64,000 bases of DNA from Ptiloglossa arizonensis (taxonomy: Eukaryota > Arthropoda > Insecta > Hymenoptera > Colletidae), in NCBI RefSeq assembly GCF_051014685.1, contig NW_027478540.1, positions 176,001 through 240,000 of the forward strand. Direction: 5' to 3'. The notes under the pieces are model-generated. The model ran no database searches and was not told the DNA's origin. It saw only the letters and a program-made list of their open reading frames with translations. Of this stretch, positions 21,627 through 35,159 are shown piece after piece. A program made the translations under genes and the position numbers. The stretch's first letter is position 1. Each line of letters starts with the position of its first letter.

Positions 21627-24600
21627 TGAAACATAGAAACGGAGAAACGAAGAAAGAAACGAAGAAACGAAGAAAGAAACGGAGAAAAGAAGAAAGAAAC
21701 GGAGAAACGAAGAAAGAAACGGAGAAACGAAGAAAGAAACGAAGAAACGAAGAAAGAAACGGAGAAACGAAGAAAAAAACGGAGAAACGAACAAAGAAAC
21801 GGAGAAACGAAGAAAGAAACGGAGAAACGAAGAAAGAAACGGAGAAACGAAGAAAGAAACGGAGAATCGGAGAAATAATTGGAGAAACGAAGAAATGAAC
21901 CGAGAAACGGAGAAAGAAACGGAGAAACGAACAAAGAAACGGAGAAACGAACAAAGAAACGGAGAAACGAAGAAAGAAACGAAGAAACGAAGAAAGAAAC
22001 GGAGAATCGGAGAAATAAATGGAGAAACGAAGAAATAAACCGAGAAACGGAGAAAGAAACGGAGAAACGAACAAAGAAACGGAGAAACGAACAAAGAAAC
22101 GGAGAAACGAACAAAGAAACGGAGAAACGAACAAAGAAACGGAGAAACGAAGAAAGAAACGGAGAAACGGAGAAATAAATGGAGAAACGAAGAAATAAAC
22201 GGAGAAACGAAGAAAGAAACGGAGAAACGAAGAAAGAAACGGAGAAACGAAGAAAGAAACGGAGAAACGGAGAAACGAACAAAGATACGGAGAAACGAAG
22301 AAAGAAACGGAGAAACGAAGAAAGAAACGGAGAAACGAACAAGGAAACGGAGAAACGAAGAAAGAAACGGAGACACGGAGAAATAAATGGAGAAACGAAG
22401 AAATAAACGGAGAAACGAACAAAGAAACGGAGAAACGAAGAAAGAAACGGAGAAAGGAAGAAAGAAACGGAGAAACGAAGAAAGAAACGGAAAAACGGAG
22501 AAATAAATGGAGAAACGAAGAAATAAACGGAGAAACGAACAAAGAAACGGAGAAACGAAGAAAGAAACGGAGAAACGAAGAAAGAAACGGAGAAACGAAG
22601 AAACAAACGGAGAAACGAAGAAAGAAACGGAGAAACGAAGAAAGAAACGGAGAAACGAAGAAAGAAACGGAGAAACGAAGAAAGAAACGGAGAATCGGAG
22701 AAATAATTGGAGAAACGAAGAAATGAACCGAGAAACGGAGAAAGAAACGGAGAAACGAACAAAGAAACGGAGAAACGAACAAAGAAACGGAGAAACGAAC
22801 AAAGAAACGGAGAAACGAAAAAAGACACGGAGAAACGAAGAAAGAAACGGAGAATCGGAGAAATAATTGGAGAAACGAAGAAATGAACCGAGAAACGGAG
22901 AAAGAAACGGAGAAACGAACAAAGAAACGGAGAAACGAACAAAGAAACGGAGAAACGAACAAAGAAACGGAGAAACGAAAAAAGACACGGAGAAACGAAG
23001 AAAGAAACGGAGAATCGGAGAAATAAATGGAGAAACGTAGGAATAAACCGAGAAACGAACAAAGAAACGGAGAAACGAAGAAAGAAACGGAGAAACGAAC
23101 ATAGAAACGGAGAAACGAAGAAAGAAACGAAGAAACGAAGAAAGAAACGGAGAAAAGAAGAAAGAAACGGAGAAACGAAGAAAGAAACGGAGAAACGAAG
23201 AAAGAAACGAAGAAACGAAGAAAGAAATGGAGAAACGAAGAAAGAAACGGAGAAACGAACAAAGAAACGGAGAAACGAAGAAAGAAACGGAGAAACGAAG
23301 AAAGAAACGGAGAAACGAAGAAAGAAACGGAGAATCGGAGAAATAATTGGAGAAACGAAGAAATGAACCGAGAAACGGAGAAAGAAACGGAGAAACGAAC
23401 AAAGAAACGGACAAACGAACAAAGAAACGGAGAAACGAACAAAGAAACGGAGAAACGAAAAAAGACACGGAGAAACGAAGAAAGAAACGGAGAATCGGAG
23501 AAATAAATGGAGAAACGTAGGAATAAACCGAGAAACGAACAAAGAAACGGAGAAACGAAGAAAGAAACGGAGAAACGAAGAAGGAAACGGAGAAACGAAG
23601 AAAGAAACGGAGAAACGAAGAAAGAAACGGAGAAACGAAGAAAGAAACGAAGAAACGAAGAACGAAACGGAGAAACGAAGACAGAAACGGAGAAACGTTT
23701 CTCCGTTTCTCGGTTTTTCCGTTTCTTCGTTTCTCCGTTTCTCGGTTTCTCAGTTTTTCCGTTTCTCCGTTTCTCCGTTTCTCGGTTTCTCCGTTTCTCC
23801 GTTTCTCTGTTTCTCCGTTTCTCGGTTTCTCCGTTTCTCCGTTTCTCCGTTTCTCCGTTTCTCCGTTTCTCCGTTTCTCGGTTTCTCCGTTTCTCCGTTT
23901 CTCGGTTTCTCCGTTTCTCGGTTTTTCCGTTTCTCCGTTTCTCCGTTTCTTGGTTTCTCCGTTTCTCCGTTTCTCAGTTTTTCCGTTTCTCCGTTTTTCC
24001 GTTTCTCCGTTTCTCCGTTTCTCAGTTTTTCCGTTTCTCCGTTTCTCCGTTTCTCCGTTTCTCCGTTTCTCGGTTTCTCCGATTCTCGGTTTCTCCGTTT
24101 CTCCGTTTCTCGGTTTCTCCGATTCTCGGTTTCTCCGATTCTCGGTTTCTCCGTTTCTTCGTTTCTCGGTTTCTCCGTTTCTCGGTTTCTCCGTTTCTCC
24201 GTTTCTCCGTTTCTCCGTTTCTCCGTTTCTCGGTTTCTCCGTTTCTCTGATTCTCAGTTTCTCCGTTTCTCGGTTTCTCCGATTCTCGGTTTTTCAGATT
24301 TTCGGTTTCTCCGTTTCTCGGTTTCTCCGTTTCTCTGTTTCTCCGTTTCTCGGTTTCTCCGTTTCTCGGTTTCTCCGTTTCTCCGTTTCTCGGTTTCTCC
24401 GTTTCTCCGTTTCTCAGTTTCTCCGTTTCTCGGTTTCTCCGTTTCTCAGTTTTTCGGTTTTTCCGTTTCTCCGTTTCACCGTTTTTTGTTTGTTCCTCCG
24501 TTTCTTTCTTCGATTCTCCGTTTATTTCTTCGTTTCTCCATTTATTTCTCCGTTTCTTTCTTCGTTTCTCCGTTTCTCGGTTTATTTCTTCGTTTCTCCA

Positions 24601-26029
24601 TTTATTTCTCCGATTCTCCGTTTCTTCGTTTCTTTCTTCGTCTCTTCGTTTCTTTCTTCGTTTCTACGTTTCTTTCTTCGTTTCTCCGTTTGTTTCTTCG
24701 TTTCTCCATTTATTTCTCCGTTTCTCCGTTTCTTTCTTTGTTTCTCCGTTTCTTTCTTCGTTTCTCCGTTTCTTTCTTCGTTTCTCCCTTTCTTCCTTCG
24801 TTTCTTCGTTTCTTCCTTCGTTTCTCCGTTTCTTTCTTCGTTTCTCCGTTTCTTTCTTCGTTTCTCCCTTTCTTCCTTCGTTTCTTCGTTTCTTCTTTCG
24901 TTTCATCGTTTCTTTCTTCGTTTCTCCGTTTGCTTCTTCGTTTCTCCATTTATTTCTCCGTTTCTCCGTTTCTTTCTTCGTTTCTCCGTTTCTTTCTTCG
25001 TTTCTCCGTTTATATCTTCGTTTCTCCATTTATTTCTCCGTTTCTTTCTTCGTTTCTACGTTTCTTTCTTCGTTTCTCCGTTTGTTTCTTCGTTTCTCCA
25101 TTTATTTCTCCGTTTCTCCGTTTCTTTCTTTGTTTCTCCGTTTCTTTCTTCGTTTCTCCCTTTCTTCCTTCGTTTCTTCGTTTCTTCCTTCGTTTCTCCG
25201 TTTCTTTCTTCGTTTCTCCGTTTCTTTCTTCGTTTCTCCCTTTCTTCCTTCGTTTCTTCGTTTCTTCCTTCGTTTCTCCGTTTCTTTCTTCGTTTCTCCG
25301 TTTATTTCTTCGTTTCTCCATTTATTTCTCCGTTTCTCCGTTTCTTTGTTCGTTTCTCCGTTTCTTTGTTCGTTTCTCCGTTTCTTTGTTCGTTTCTCCG
25401 TTTCTTTCTTCGTTTCTCCGTTTATATCTTCGTTTCTCCATTTATTTCTCCGTTTCTTTCTTCGTTTCTCCGTTTCTTTCTTCGTTTCTCCGTTTATTTC
25501 TTCGTTTCTCCATTTATTTCTCCGTTTCTCCGTTTCTTTGTTCGTTTCTCCGTTTCTTTGTTCGTTTCTCCGTTTCTTTGTTCGTTTCTCCGTTTCTTTC
25601 TTCGTTTCCTCGTTTCTTTCTTCGTTACTCCGATTCTTTCTTCGTTTCTCCGTTTCTTTCTTCGTTTCTCCGTTTATTTTTTCGTTTCTCCATTTATTTC
25701 TCCGTTTCTCCGTTTCTTTCTTTGTTTCTCCGTTTCTTTCTTCATTTCTCCGTTTATTTCTTCGTTTCTCCGTTTCATTCTTCGTTTCTCTGTTTCTTTC
25801 TTCGTTTCTCCGTTTCTTCCTCCGTTTCTCGGTTTATTTCTTCGTTTCTCCGTTTCATTCTTCGTTTCTCCGTTTCTTTCTTCGTTTCTCCGTTTCTTTG
25901 TTCGTTTCTCCGTTTCTCCGTTTCTTTCATCGTTTCTTCGTTTCTTTCTTCATTTCTCCGTTTCTTTCTTCGTTTCTCCGTTTCTTCCTTCGTTTCATCG
26001 TTTCTCCGTTTCTCCGTTTCTCCGTTTCG
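21627..26029. repeat. Satellite array A3, palindromic
   Basis: Purine strand from 21627 to the switch at 23696/23697, then pyrimidine strand to 26029, giving nearly equal arms of about 2.1 and 2.3 kb. The right arm and the adjacent spacer are repeated at 41730-45455. Three long minus-strand frames of 606-658 codons occupy all three frames at once, as expected from a 20-bp unit without stops. Confidence 0.95.
23697..24482. repeat. 8-bp repeat zone of A3
   Basis: About 790 bp of TTTCTCCG/TTTCTCGG 8-mers start at the switch and end at a TTTCACCGTTTTTTGTTTG transition that is also present in A2, A5 and, inverted, A4. That places all of them in one lineage. Confidence 0.87.
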
Positions 26030-26761
26030 ATTAAAACATTATAATATTTATAATTTCTATTATAAATCATTTGATCTATAGTTAAATTAGACACTAATAC
26101 TCTAAATGCATATTTAATATATTTTTTAATCTCTTTAGCCTCCAGAAGAATTTTATTTATACTATTTACTACATATAATAATTTACACAGAATCGGAAAT
26201 AAATCTAATTATTTATTTATATTATAATAATTATTTTTTTTTCACTTATCTTAAAAATTGGGATGTACTCTTTAAATGTTCGATTCATTTCTTTAATTTA
26301 TTCATTAAATTGAATTAATCTATTCTTTATAATAACTTTAATAAAATTAATCCCTATAATTATTCAGAACTCATATTAACATTTAATAGTGAAATTTATT
26401 TTATTTGCCTAATTAATGTAATCATTGCCCCTATCATTTGCTTAAACAAAAAAATCAATCATAATAATTATAGGATATTCATCTGTTATACAAGCATCTA
26501 TTATATTTATTTTATTAATAATTAACAAAAATACATTTTTAACATATTTCATTTTATATTCAATAATTTCTTTAATTTTAATTTTTATATTTAATATAAT
26601 AACGATTAACTCTTCTTCCTTATTTAATATATTAACCTCTTATGAAAGAAAAATTATTTTATACTCAATAATTATTATGTACACAAATTTCCCACCTATA
26701 GCACTCTTTATACTGAAATAAATCGTCCTAGAAGCATTAATAAATTCAAGAATAAAATTTA
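26030..26761 (+). pseudogene. NUMT ND2 pseudogene (copy N7)
   Basis: Forward ND2 copy with a GATTAAAACATT junction variant shared with the copy at 44114. It has the derived TAA near the 3' break and is non-functional. Confidence 0.87.
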
Positions 26762-27158
26762 CCGTGGAAGGTTAATTTTACATTTATTCGAAAGATGAAA
26801 CATACAAAAGTTTGTACAAAAGTATTTATTTATTTTATCGCACGGTACGGAATATCATACAATTGGAAATACTTATCTCTAATGTCGGTAAATTGTACTT
26901 GTCGCGCCATCTATTTGTGGAAATTAGAACAATTCCTCGACAAACTTGAGAGTTTCTCCGCCAGGTGTTTTCACCCCTTAAGTGTAGTTTAACCCTTTCT
27001 CCAATAGATGGCAACACATGTAATTACCACGTTACACGGATTTGTAATTGCGGGTTCAGAATATATTTGCATACATACAAACTATAATTCCGATATGTAG
27101 AGAAATATTCATTTATTTTATCCCACGGCTTCTTCGATCGTATTTGTTCGATCTAACC
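26762..27158 (+). repeat. K block
   Basis: Forward K block with CACGGTACGG and GAGAGTTTCTCCGCC variants that are shared only with the copy at 44845. A 65-codon frame (26795-26992) is not conserved in other K copies and is not called. Confidence 0.82.
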
Positions 27159-28082
27159 AAATATTTCAAGAAATTGATGGCTTTTTATACCGAAACATTG
27201 TCAAAAATTGTTTAATCTACGGTCCAACGACGGTTGTTAATAATTATGATAAATAAATGTCAAGATATTGCGAAGTCTGCGAAGGCGAACGGTTTCAGTG
27301 AATGTTTGTTCATTTCAGCGATTGTTATTAACATTTACGCATGTTCCCTATATTGATCGAACAATGTGCATCTTATTTATGTATTGCAATTAATTAAGAA
27401 ACTTATAGAAATTGATTTTGATCGAGGCTCGATGTTAAAACGTGTTTCTTAATGTTTCAAAGCATGGAAAGTGACAATTGTTTATTAGATACATTAATTT
27501 AACATTTGTTCAATTCTTATAATTTACACAATACGCGTAGAAGTGGTATTTTTTACATAAAAGTGCCAAAATTTAATTAATCGCTGTGCTGGATAGAAAA
27601 ATCACCGCGATGAATACTTGTGAATCGATAATCGATACGTGTAGCCTTGAGAATGTCAGTTGGATCTCAAGGAAAAATTCCTTCGCGAACAAGAACTATT
27701 TCAACGAAATGATATTTTAAGCCATTATTTATACTAGGAAATTGTTAATAATTGTCTAATGTATGATCCTACGACGGTTGTTAATAATTATGATAAACAA
27801 ACATCAAGATATTGCGAAATCTTCGAGGGCGAATGGTTTCGGTGAATGTTTGTTCATTTCAGCGATTGTTATTAACAATTACGCATGTTCCATATATCGA
27901 TCGAACAACGTGCATCTTATTTATGCATTGAAAATGATTGATTCGCCTCTAGCAAGTGATTTTGATCGAACTTCAAAGTAAAGAGGTGTTTCTTAATGTT
28001 TTAAAACATGGAAAGTAATAATTGTCTATGAGATATATAAATTTAACATTTGATTAATACATGAAAAATCGAAATTTTTGGT
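27159..28082 (+). repeat. Two L repeats, forward (long form then short form)
   Basis: A long-form unit (27159-27696, with AATCGATAATCGATACGTG) is followed by a short-form unit (27697-28082) that ends at the ND2 fragment. The second holds a 72-codon frame (27763-27981) related to the 77-codon frame at 19667-19900. Confidence 0.8.
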
Positions 28083-28299
28083 AAAATAAGTGAATAAAAA
28101 ATAATTATTAAAAATAAATAATTGAATTTATTTCCGATTCTGTGTAAATTATTATATGCAGTAAATAGTATCAATAAAATTCTTCTGGAGGCTAAAGAGA
28201 TTAAAAATATATTAAATATGTATTTAGAGTATTAGTGTATAATTTATCTATAGCTCAAATGATTTATAATAGAAATTATAACTATTATAATCATTTAAT
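28083..28299 (-). pseudogene. NUMT ND2 5' fragment (copy N8)
   Basis: 217 bp of ND2 5' sequence in reverse, joining L at the same point as the fragments at 2293 and 9404. It faces array A4. Non-functional. Confidence 0.85.
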
Positions 28300-31200
28300 C
28301 GAAACCGTGAGACGGAGAAACGGAGAAACGGAGAAACGAAGAAACGAAGGAAGAAACGGAGAAACGAAGAAAGAAACGAAGAAACGAAGAAAGAAACGGA
28401 GAAACGAAGAAATAAACGGAGAAACGAAGAAAGAAACGGAGAAACGAAGAAAGAAACGGCGAAACGGAGAAATAAATGGGGAATCGAACAAAGAAATGGA
28501 GAAACGAACAAAGAAACGGAGAAACGAAGAAAGAAACGGAGAAACGGAGAAATAAATGGAGAAACGAAGAAATAAACGGAGAAACGAAGAAAGAAACGGA
28601 GAAACGAAGAAAGAAACGGAGAAATAAACGGAGAAACGAAGAAACAAACGGAGAAACGAAGAAAGAAACGGAGAAACGAAGATAGAAACGAAGAAACGAA
28701 GAAAGAAACGGAGTAACGAAGAAAGAATGAAGAAACGAAGAAAGAAACGGAGAAACGGAGATATACATGGAGAAACGAAGAAAGAAACGGAGAAACGAAC
28801 AAAGAAAAGGAGAAACGAAGAAAGAAACGGCGAAACGGAGAAATAAATGGGGAATCGAACAAAGAAATGGAGAAACGAAAAAAGAAACGGAGAAACGAAG
28901 AAAGAAACGGAGAAACGGAGAAATAAATGGAAAAACGAAGAAATAAACGGAGAAACGAAGATAGGAACGGAGAAACGAACAAAGAAGAGGAGAAACGACC
29001 AAAAAACGGAGAAACGATGAAAGAAACGGAGAAACGAACAAAGAAACGGAGAAACGAACAAAGAAACGGAGAAACGGAGAAACGAAGAAAGGAACGGAGA
29101 AACGAACAAAGATACGGAGAAACGATGAAAGAAACGGAGAAACGAAGAACGAAACGGAGAAACGAAGAATGAAACGGAAAATCGGAGAAATAAATGGATA
29201 AACGAAGAAATAAACCGAGAAACGGAGAAAGAAACGGAGGAACGAACATAGAAACGGAGAAACGAACAAACAAACGGAGAAACGAACAAACAAACGGAGA
29301 AACGAACAAAGAAACGGAGAATCGGAGAAATAAATGGAGAAATGAAGAACTAAACGGAGAAACGAACAAAGAAACGGAGAAACAAAGAAAGAAACGGAGA
29401 AACGAACAAAGAAACGGAGAAACGAAGAAAGAATCGGGAAACGAAGGAAGAAACGGGGAAACGAAGAAAGAAACGGAGAAACGAAGAAAGAAACGGAGAA
29501 ACGAACAAAGAAACGGAGAAGCTAACAAAGAAAAGGAGAAACGACCAAAAAAAAGAGAAACGAACAAAGAAACGGAGAAACGAATAAAGAAACGGAGAAA
29601 CATTGAAAGAAACGGAGAAACGAAAAAAGAAACGAAGAAACGAAGAAAGAAACGGAGAAACGAACAAAGAAACAGAGAAACGAACAAAGAAACGAAGACA
29701 CGGAGAAATAAATGGGGACACGGAGAAATAAATGGAGAAACGAACAAAGAAACGGAGAAACGGAGAAGCGGAGAAATAAGTGGAGAAACCTAGAAATAAA
29801 CGGAGAATCGAAGAAAGAAACGGAGGAACGATGAAAGAAACGGAGAAACGATGAAAGAAACGGAGAAACAAAGGAAGAAACGAAGAAAGAAACGGAGAAA
29901 CGAAGAAAGAAACGGAGAATCGGAGAAATAAATGGAGAAACGAACAAAAAACGGTGAAACGGAGAAACGGAGAAACGGAGAAACGGAAAACCCGAGAAAC
30001 GGAGAAACGGAGAAATCGAGAAACAGAGATACCGAGAAACGGAGAAACGGAGATACAGAGAAACGGAGAAACGGAGAAACGGAGAAACGGAGAAACGGAG
30101 AAACGGAGAAACGGAGAAACCGAGAAACGGAGAAACGGATAAACCGAGAAACCGAGAAACGGAGAAACGGAGAAACGGAGAAACGGAGAAACGGAGAAAC
30201 GGAGCAACGGAGAAACGGAGAAACCGAGAAACGGAGAAACGGAGAAACCGTGAAACGGAGAAACCGAGAAACGGAGAAACGGAGAAACGGAGAAACGGAG
30301 AAACCGAGAAACGGAGAAACGGAGAAACCGAGAAACGGAGAAACGGAGAAACCGAGAAACGGAGAAACGTTTCTCCGTTTCTTTGTTCGTTTCTCCGTTT
30401 CTTTGTTCGTTTCTCCGTTTCATTGTTCGTTTCTCCGTTTCTTTGTTCGTTTCTCCGTTTCTTTCTTTGTTTCTCCGTTTCTTTCTTCGTATCTGCGTTT
30501 ATTTCTTCGTTTCTCGGTTTATTTCTTCGTTTCTCCGTTTCTTTCTTCGTTTCTCCGTTTCTTTCTTCGTTTCTTCATTTATGTCTCCGATTCTCCGTTT
30601 CTTTCTTCGTTTCTCCGTTTCTTTGTTTCGTTTCTCCGTTTCTTTCTTCGTTTCTCCGTTTCTTTCTTCGTTTCTCCGTTTCTTTGTTCGTTTCTCCGTT
30701 TCTCTCTCCGTTTCTCGGTTTATTTCTTCGTTTCTCCATTTATTTCTCCGATTCTCCGTTTCTTTCTTCGGTTCTTCGTTACTCCGTTTCTTTCTTCGAT
30801 TGTCCGTTTCTTTCTTCGTTTCTCCGTTTCTTTGTTCGTTTCTCCGTTTCTTTCTCCGTTTCTCGGTTTATTTCTTCGTTTCTCCGTTTCTTTCTTCGTT
30901 TCTCCGTTTCTTTCTTCGTTTCTTCGTTTATTTCTTCGTTTCTCCATTTATTTCTCCGTTTCTCCGTTTCTATGTTCGTTTCTCCGTTTCTTTCTTCGTT
31001 TCTCCGTTTCTTTGTTCATTTCTCCGTATCTTTCTCCGTTTCTCGGTTTATTTCTTCGTGTCTCCATTTATTTCTCCGATTCTCCGTTTCTTTCTTCGTT
31101 TCTTCGTTTCTTTCTTCGGTACTCCGTTTCTTTCTTCGTTTCTCCGTTTCTTTCACCGTTTCTCCGTTTCTTTGTTCGTTTCTCCGTTTCTTTCTCCGTT

Positions 31201-31903
31201 TCTCGGTTTATTTCTTCGTGTCTCCATTTATTTCTCCGATTCTCCGTTTCTCTCTCCGTTTCTCGGTTTATTTCTTCGTTTCTCCATTTATTTCTCCGAT
31301 TCTCCGTTTCTTTCTTCGGTTCTTCGTTACTCCGTTTCTTTCTTCGATTGTCCGTTTCTTTCTTCGTTTCTCCGTTTCTTTGTTCGTTTCTCCGATTCTT
31401 TCTTCGTTTCTCCATTTCTTAGTTCGTTTCTCCGTTTCTTTCTCCGTTCCTCGGTTTATTTCTTCGTTTCTCCGTTTCTTTCTTCGTTTCCCCGTTTCTT
31501 TCTTCGTTTCTCCGTTTATTTCTTCGTTTCTCCATTTACTTCTCCGTTTCTCCGTTTCTCTCTACGTTTCTCCATTTCATTCTTCGTTTCTCCGTTTCTT
31601 TCTTCGTTTCTCCGTTTCTTTCTTCGTTTCTCCGTTTCTTTCCTTGTTGCTCCATTTCTTACTTCATTTCTCCGTTTATTTCTTCGTTTCTCCGTTTCGT
31701 TCTTCGTTTCTGCGTTTCTTTGTCCGTTTCTCTGTTTCTTTCTTCGTTCCTCCGTTTCTTTCTCCGTTTCTCTGTTTATTTCTTCGTTTCTCCGTTTCTT
31801 TCTTCGTTTCTTCGTTTCTTTCTTCATTCCTCCATTTCTTTCTCCGTATCTCCGTTTCTTTCTTCGTTTCATCGTTTCTCCGTTTCTCCGTTTCTCCGAT
31901 TCG
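28300..31903. repeat. Satellite array A4, palindromic
   Basis: Purine strand from 28300 to the switch at 30368/30369, then pyrimidine strand to 31903. The purine arm carries marker variants (ACGACCAAAAAACGG near 28995, GAATCGGGAAACGAAGG near 29431) that reappear inverted in array A0 and, for the second, in array A5. Here the 8-bp zone lies left of the switch, opposite to A2, A3 and A5. Confidence 0.95.
29946..30369. repeat. 8-bp repeat zone of A4
   Basis: About 420 bp of GAAACGGA/GAAACCGA 8-mers end at the switch on its left side. It begins with the AAAAAACGGTGAAACGG transition, the reverse complement of the one ending the A3 zone. Confidence 0.87.
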
Positions 31904-32543
31904 ATTAAATGATTATAATATTTATAATTTCCATTATAAATCATTTGAGCTATATATATATATAATAATTTACACAGAATCGGAAATAAATCTAATTGTT
32001 TAGTTATGATAATTATTTTTTTTTCACTTATCTTAAAAATTGGGATGTACTCTTTAAATGTTCGATCCATTTCTTTAATTTATTCATTAAATTGAATTAA
32101 TCTATTCTTTATAATAACTTTAATAAAATTAATCCCTATAATTATTATAGAACTCATATTAAAATTTAATAATGAAATTTATCTTATTTGCCTAATTAAT
32201 GTAATTATTGCCCGTATCATTTGCTTAAGCAAAAAAATCAATCATAATTAGTATAGAATATTCATCTGTTATACGAACACCTATTATAGTTACTTTATGA
32301 ATAATTAACAAAAATACATTTTTAACATATTTCATTCTATATTCAATAATTTCTTTAATTTTAATTTTTATATTTAAAATAATAAAGACTAACTCCTCTT
32401 CCTTATTTAATATATTAACCTCTAATAAAAGAAAAATTATTTTATACTCAATAATTATTATGTACACAAATTTTCCACCTATAGCAATTTTGTACTGAAA
32501 TAAATCGTCCTAGAAACATTCATAAGTTCAAGAATATAATTTA
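31904..32543 (+). pseudogene. NUMT ND2 pseudogene with internal deletion (copy N9)
   Basis: Forward ND2 copy that is shorter than the others. After TTTGAGCTATA it jumps through a TATATATATA run straight to ATAATTTACACAG, losing about 90 bp near 31955. The rest follows the usual order and has the shared TAA. Confidence 0.85.
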
Positions 32544-32946
32544 CCGTGGAAGGTTTAATTTTACATTTATTCGAAAAATGAAACATACAAAAGTTTGTAC
32601 AAAAGTATTTATTTATTTTATCGCACGGTAGGGAATATCATACAAATGGAAATACTTGTCTGTAATGTCGGTAGATTGTACTTGTCGCGCCATCTATGTG
32701 TGGAAATTAGAACAATTCCTCGATAAACTTGAGCGTTTCTCCGCCAGGTGGTTTCACCCCTTAAGTGTAGTTTAACCCTTTCTCCAGTAGATGGCAACCC
32801 ATGTAATTACCACGTTACAGGTACTTGTAATTGCGGGTTCAGAATATATTATATTTGCATACATACAAACTATAATTCCGATATGTAGAGAAATATTCAT
32901 TTATTTTATCCCACGGCTTCTTCGATCGTATTTGTTCGATCTAACC
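32544..32946 (+). repeat. K block
   Basis: Forward K block whose variants (TTGTCTGTAATGTCGG, CCAGGTGGTTTCACC) match the inverted K block at 2721-3028. No gene is supported. Confidence 0.82.
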
Positions 32947-33326
32947 AAATATTTCAAGAAATTGATGGCTTTTTATACCGAAACATTGTCAAAAAATGTT
33001 TAATCTACGGTCCAACGACGGTTGTTAATAATTATGATAAACAAACATCAAGATATTGGGAAATCTTCGAGGGCGAATGGTTTCGGTGAATGTTTGTTCA
33101 TTTCAGAGATTGTTATTAACATTTACGCATGTTCCCTATATTGATCGAACAACGTGCATCTTATTTATGGATTAAAAATGATTGATTCGCCTCTAGCAAT
33201 TGATTTTGATCGATCTTCAAAGTAAAGAGATGCTTCTTAAAGCTTTAAAACGTGGAAATTAATAATTGTCTATGAGATATATCAATTTAACATTTGATTA
33301 ATACATGAAGAATCGAAATTTTTGGT
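32947..33326 (+). repeat. L repeat, short form
   Basis: About 380 bp from AATATTTCAAGAAATTGATGG to CGAAATTTTTGGT, ending at the ND2 5' fragment. No gene is supported. Confidence 0.8.
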
Positions 33327-33544
33327 AAAACAAGTGAATAAAAAATAATTATTAGAAATAAATAATTAGATTTATTTCCGATGGTGTGTAAATTATTATA
33401 TACAGTAAATAGTATAAATAAAATTCCTCTGGAGGCTAAAGAGACTAAAAAATATATTAAATATGTATTTAGAGTATTAGTCTATAATTTAACTATAGCT
33501 CAAATGATTTATAATAGAAATTATAACTATTATAATCATTTAGT
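33327..33544 (-). pseudogene. NUMT ND2 5' fragment (copy N10)
   Basis: 218 bp of ND2 5' sequence in reverse between L and array A5, with the standard satellite junction (TTAGTCGAAACGG, one base changed). Confidence 0.85.
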
Positions 33545-35159
33545 CGAAACGGAGAAGCGGAGAAACAGAGAAACGGAGAAACGGAGAAACGAAGAAACGA
33601 AGGAAGAAACGGAGAAACGAAGAAATAAACGGAGAAACGATGAAAGAAACGGAGAAACGAACAAAGGAACGAACAAAGAAACAAAGAAACCGAGAAACGA
33701 AAAAAGAAACGGAGAAACGGACAAAGAAACGGAGAAACGAAGAAAGAAACGGCGAAACGGAGAAATAAATGGGGAAACGAACAAAGAAATGGAGAAACGA
33801 ACAATGAAACGGAGAACCGAAGAAAGAAACGGAGAAATAAATGGAAAAACGAAGAAATAAACGGAGAAACGATGAAAGAAACGGAGAAACGAAGAAAGAA
33901 ACGAAGAAACGAACAAAGGAACGGAGAAACGAACAAAGAAACGGAGAAACGATGAAAGAAACGGAGAAACGAACAAAGAAACGAAGTAGGATACGGAGAA
34001 TCGGAGAAATAAATGGATAAACGAAGAAATAAACCGAGAAACGGAGAAAGAAACGGAGAAACGAACAAAGAAACGGAGAAACGAACAAAGAAACGGAGAA
34101 ACGGACAAAGAGACGGAGAAACGGAGAAACGGAGAAACGGAGAAATAAATGGAGAAACGAAGAAATAAACGGAGAAACGAAGAAAGAAAAGGAGAAACAA
34201 AGAAAGAAACGGAGAAACGGAGAAAGAAACGGAATAACGAAGAAAGAAACGAAGAAACGAAGAAAGAAACGGAGAAACGAAGAAAGGATCGGAGAAACGA
34301 ACAAAGAAACGGAGAAACGATGAAAGAAACGGAGAAACGAAGAAAGAAACGAAGAAACGAAGAAAGAAACGGAGAAACGAAGAATGAAACGGAGAATCGG
34401 AGAAATAAATGGAGAAACGAAGAAAGAAACCGAGAAACGGAGAAACGAACAAAGAAACGGAGAAACGAACAAACAAACGGAGAAACGATCAAAGAAACCG
34501 AGAAACGGAGAAATAAATGGACAAACGAAGAAATAAACGGAGAAACGTAGAAAGGAACGGAGAAACGAACAAAGTAACGGGGAAACGGTGAAAGAAACGG
34601 AGAAACGAAGAAAGAAACGGAGATTCGGGGAAATAAATGGAGAAATGAAGAACTAAACGGAGAAACGAACAAAGAAACTGAGAAACAAAGAAAGAAACGG
34701 AGAAACGAACAAAGAAACGGAGAAACGAACAAAGAATCGGGAAACGAAGAAAGAAACGGAGAAACGAAGAATGAAACGGAGAAACGAAGAAAGAAACGGA
34801 GAAACGACGAAAGAAACGGAGAAACGAAGAAAGAAACGGAGAAACGAAGAAAGAAACGGAGAAACAAACAAAGAAACGAAGAAACGGAGAAACGAACAAA
34901 GAAACAGAGAAACGAAGAAAGAAACGGAGAAACGACGAAAGAAACGGAGAAACGAACAAAGAAACGAAGAAACGAACAAAGAAACGGAGAAACGAACAAA
35001 GAAACGGAGAAACGATGAAAGAAACGGAGAAACGAAGAAAGAAACGAAGAAACGAAGAAAGAAACGGAGAAACGGAGAGAGAAATGGAGAAACGAACAAA
35101 GAAACGGAGAAACGAACAAAGAAACGGAGAAACGGAGAAATAAATGGAGAAACGAAGAA

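Larger units (their letters stand above)
23450..27375. repeat. ~3.9-kb segmental duplication, copy 1
   Basis: From the AAAAAAGACACGG marker unit near 23457 through the switch, the right arm, ND2, K and the first part of L, this matches 41730-45455. The match ends in L, where this copy continues TATGTATTGCAATTAATT and the other TATGCATTAAAAATG. Array parts show more indels than spacer parts. Confidence 0.8.

Noticed and set aside
26795..26992. 65-67 codon frames in block K (MSVNCTCRAIYLWKLEQF type)
   Set aside because: They are open only in some copies, and indels among K copies break them without a frame-preserving pattern.
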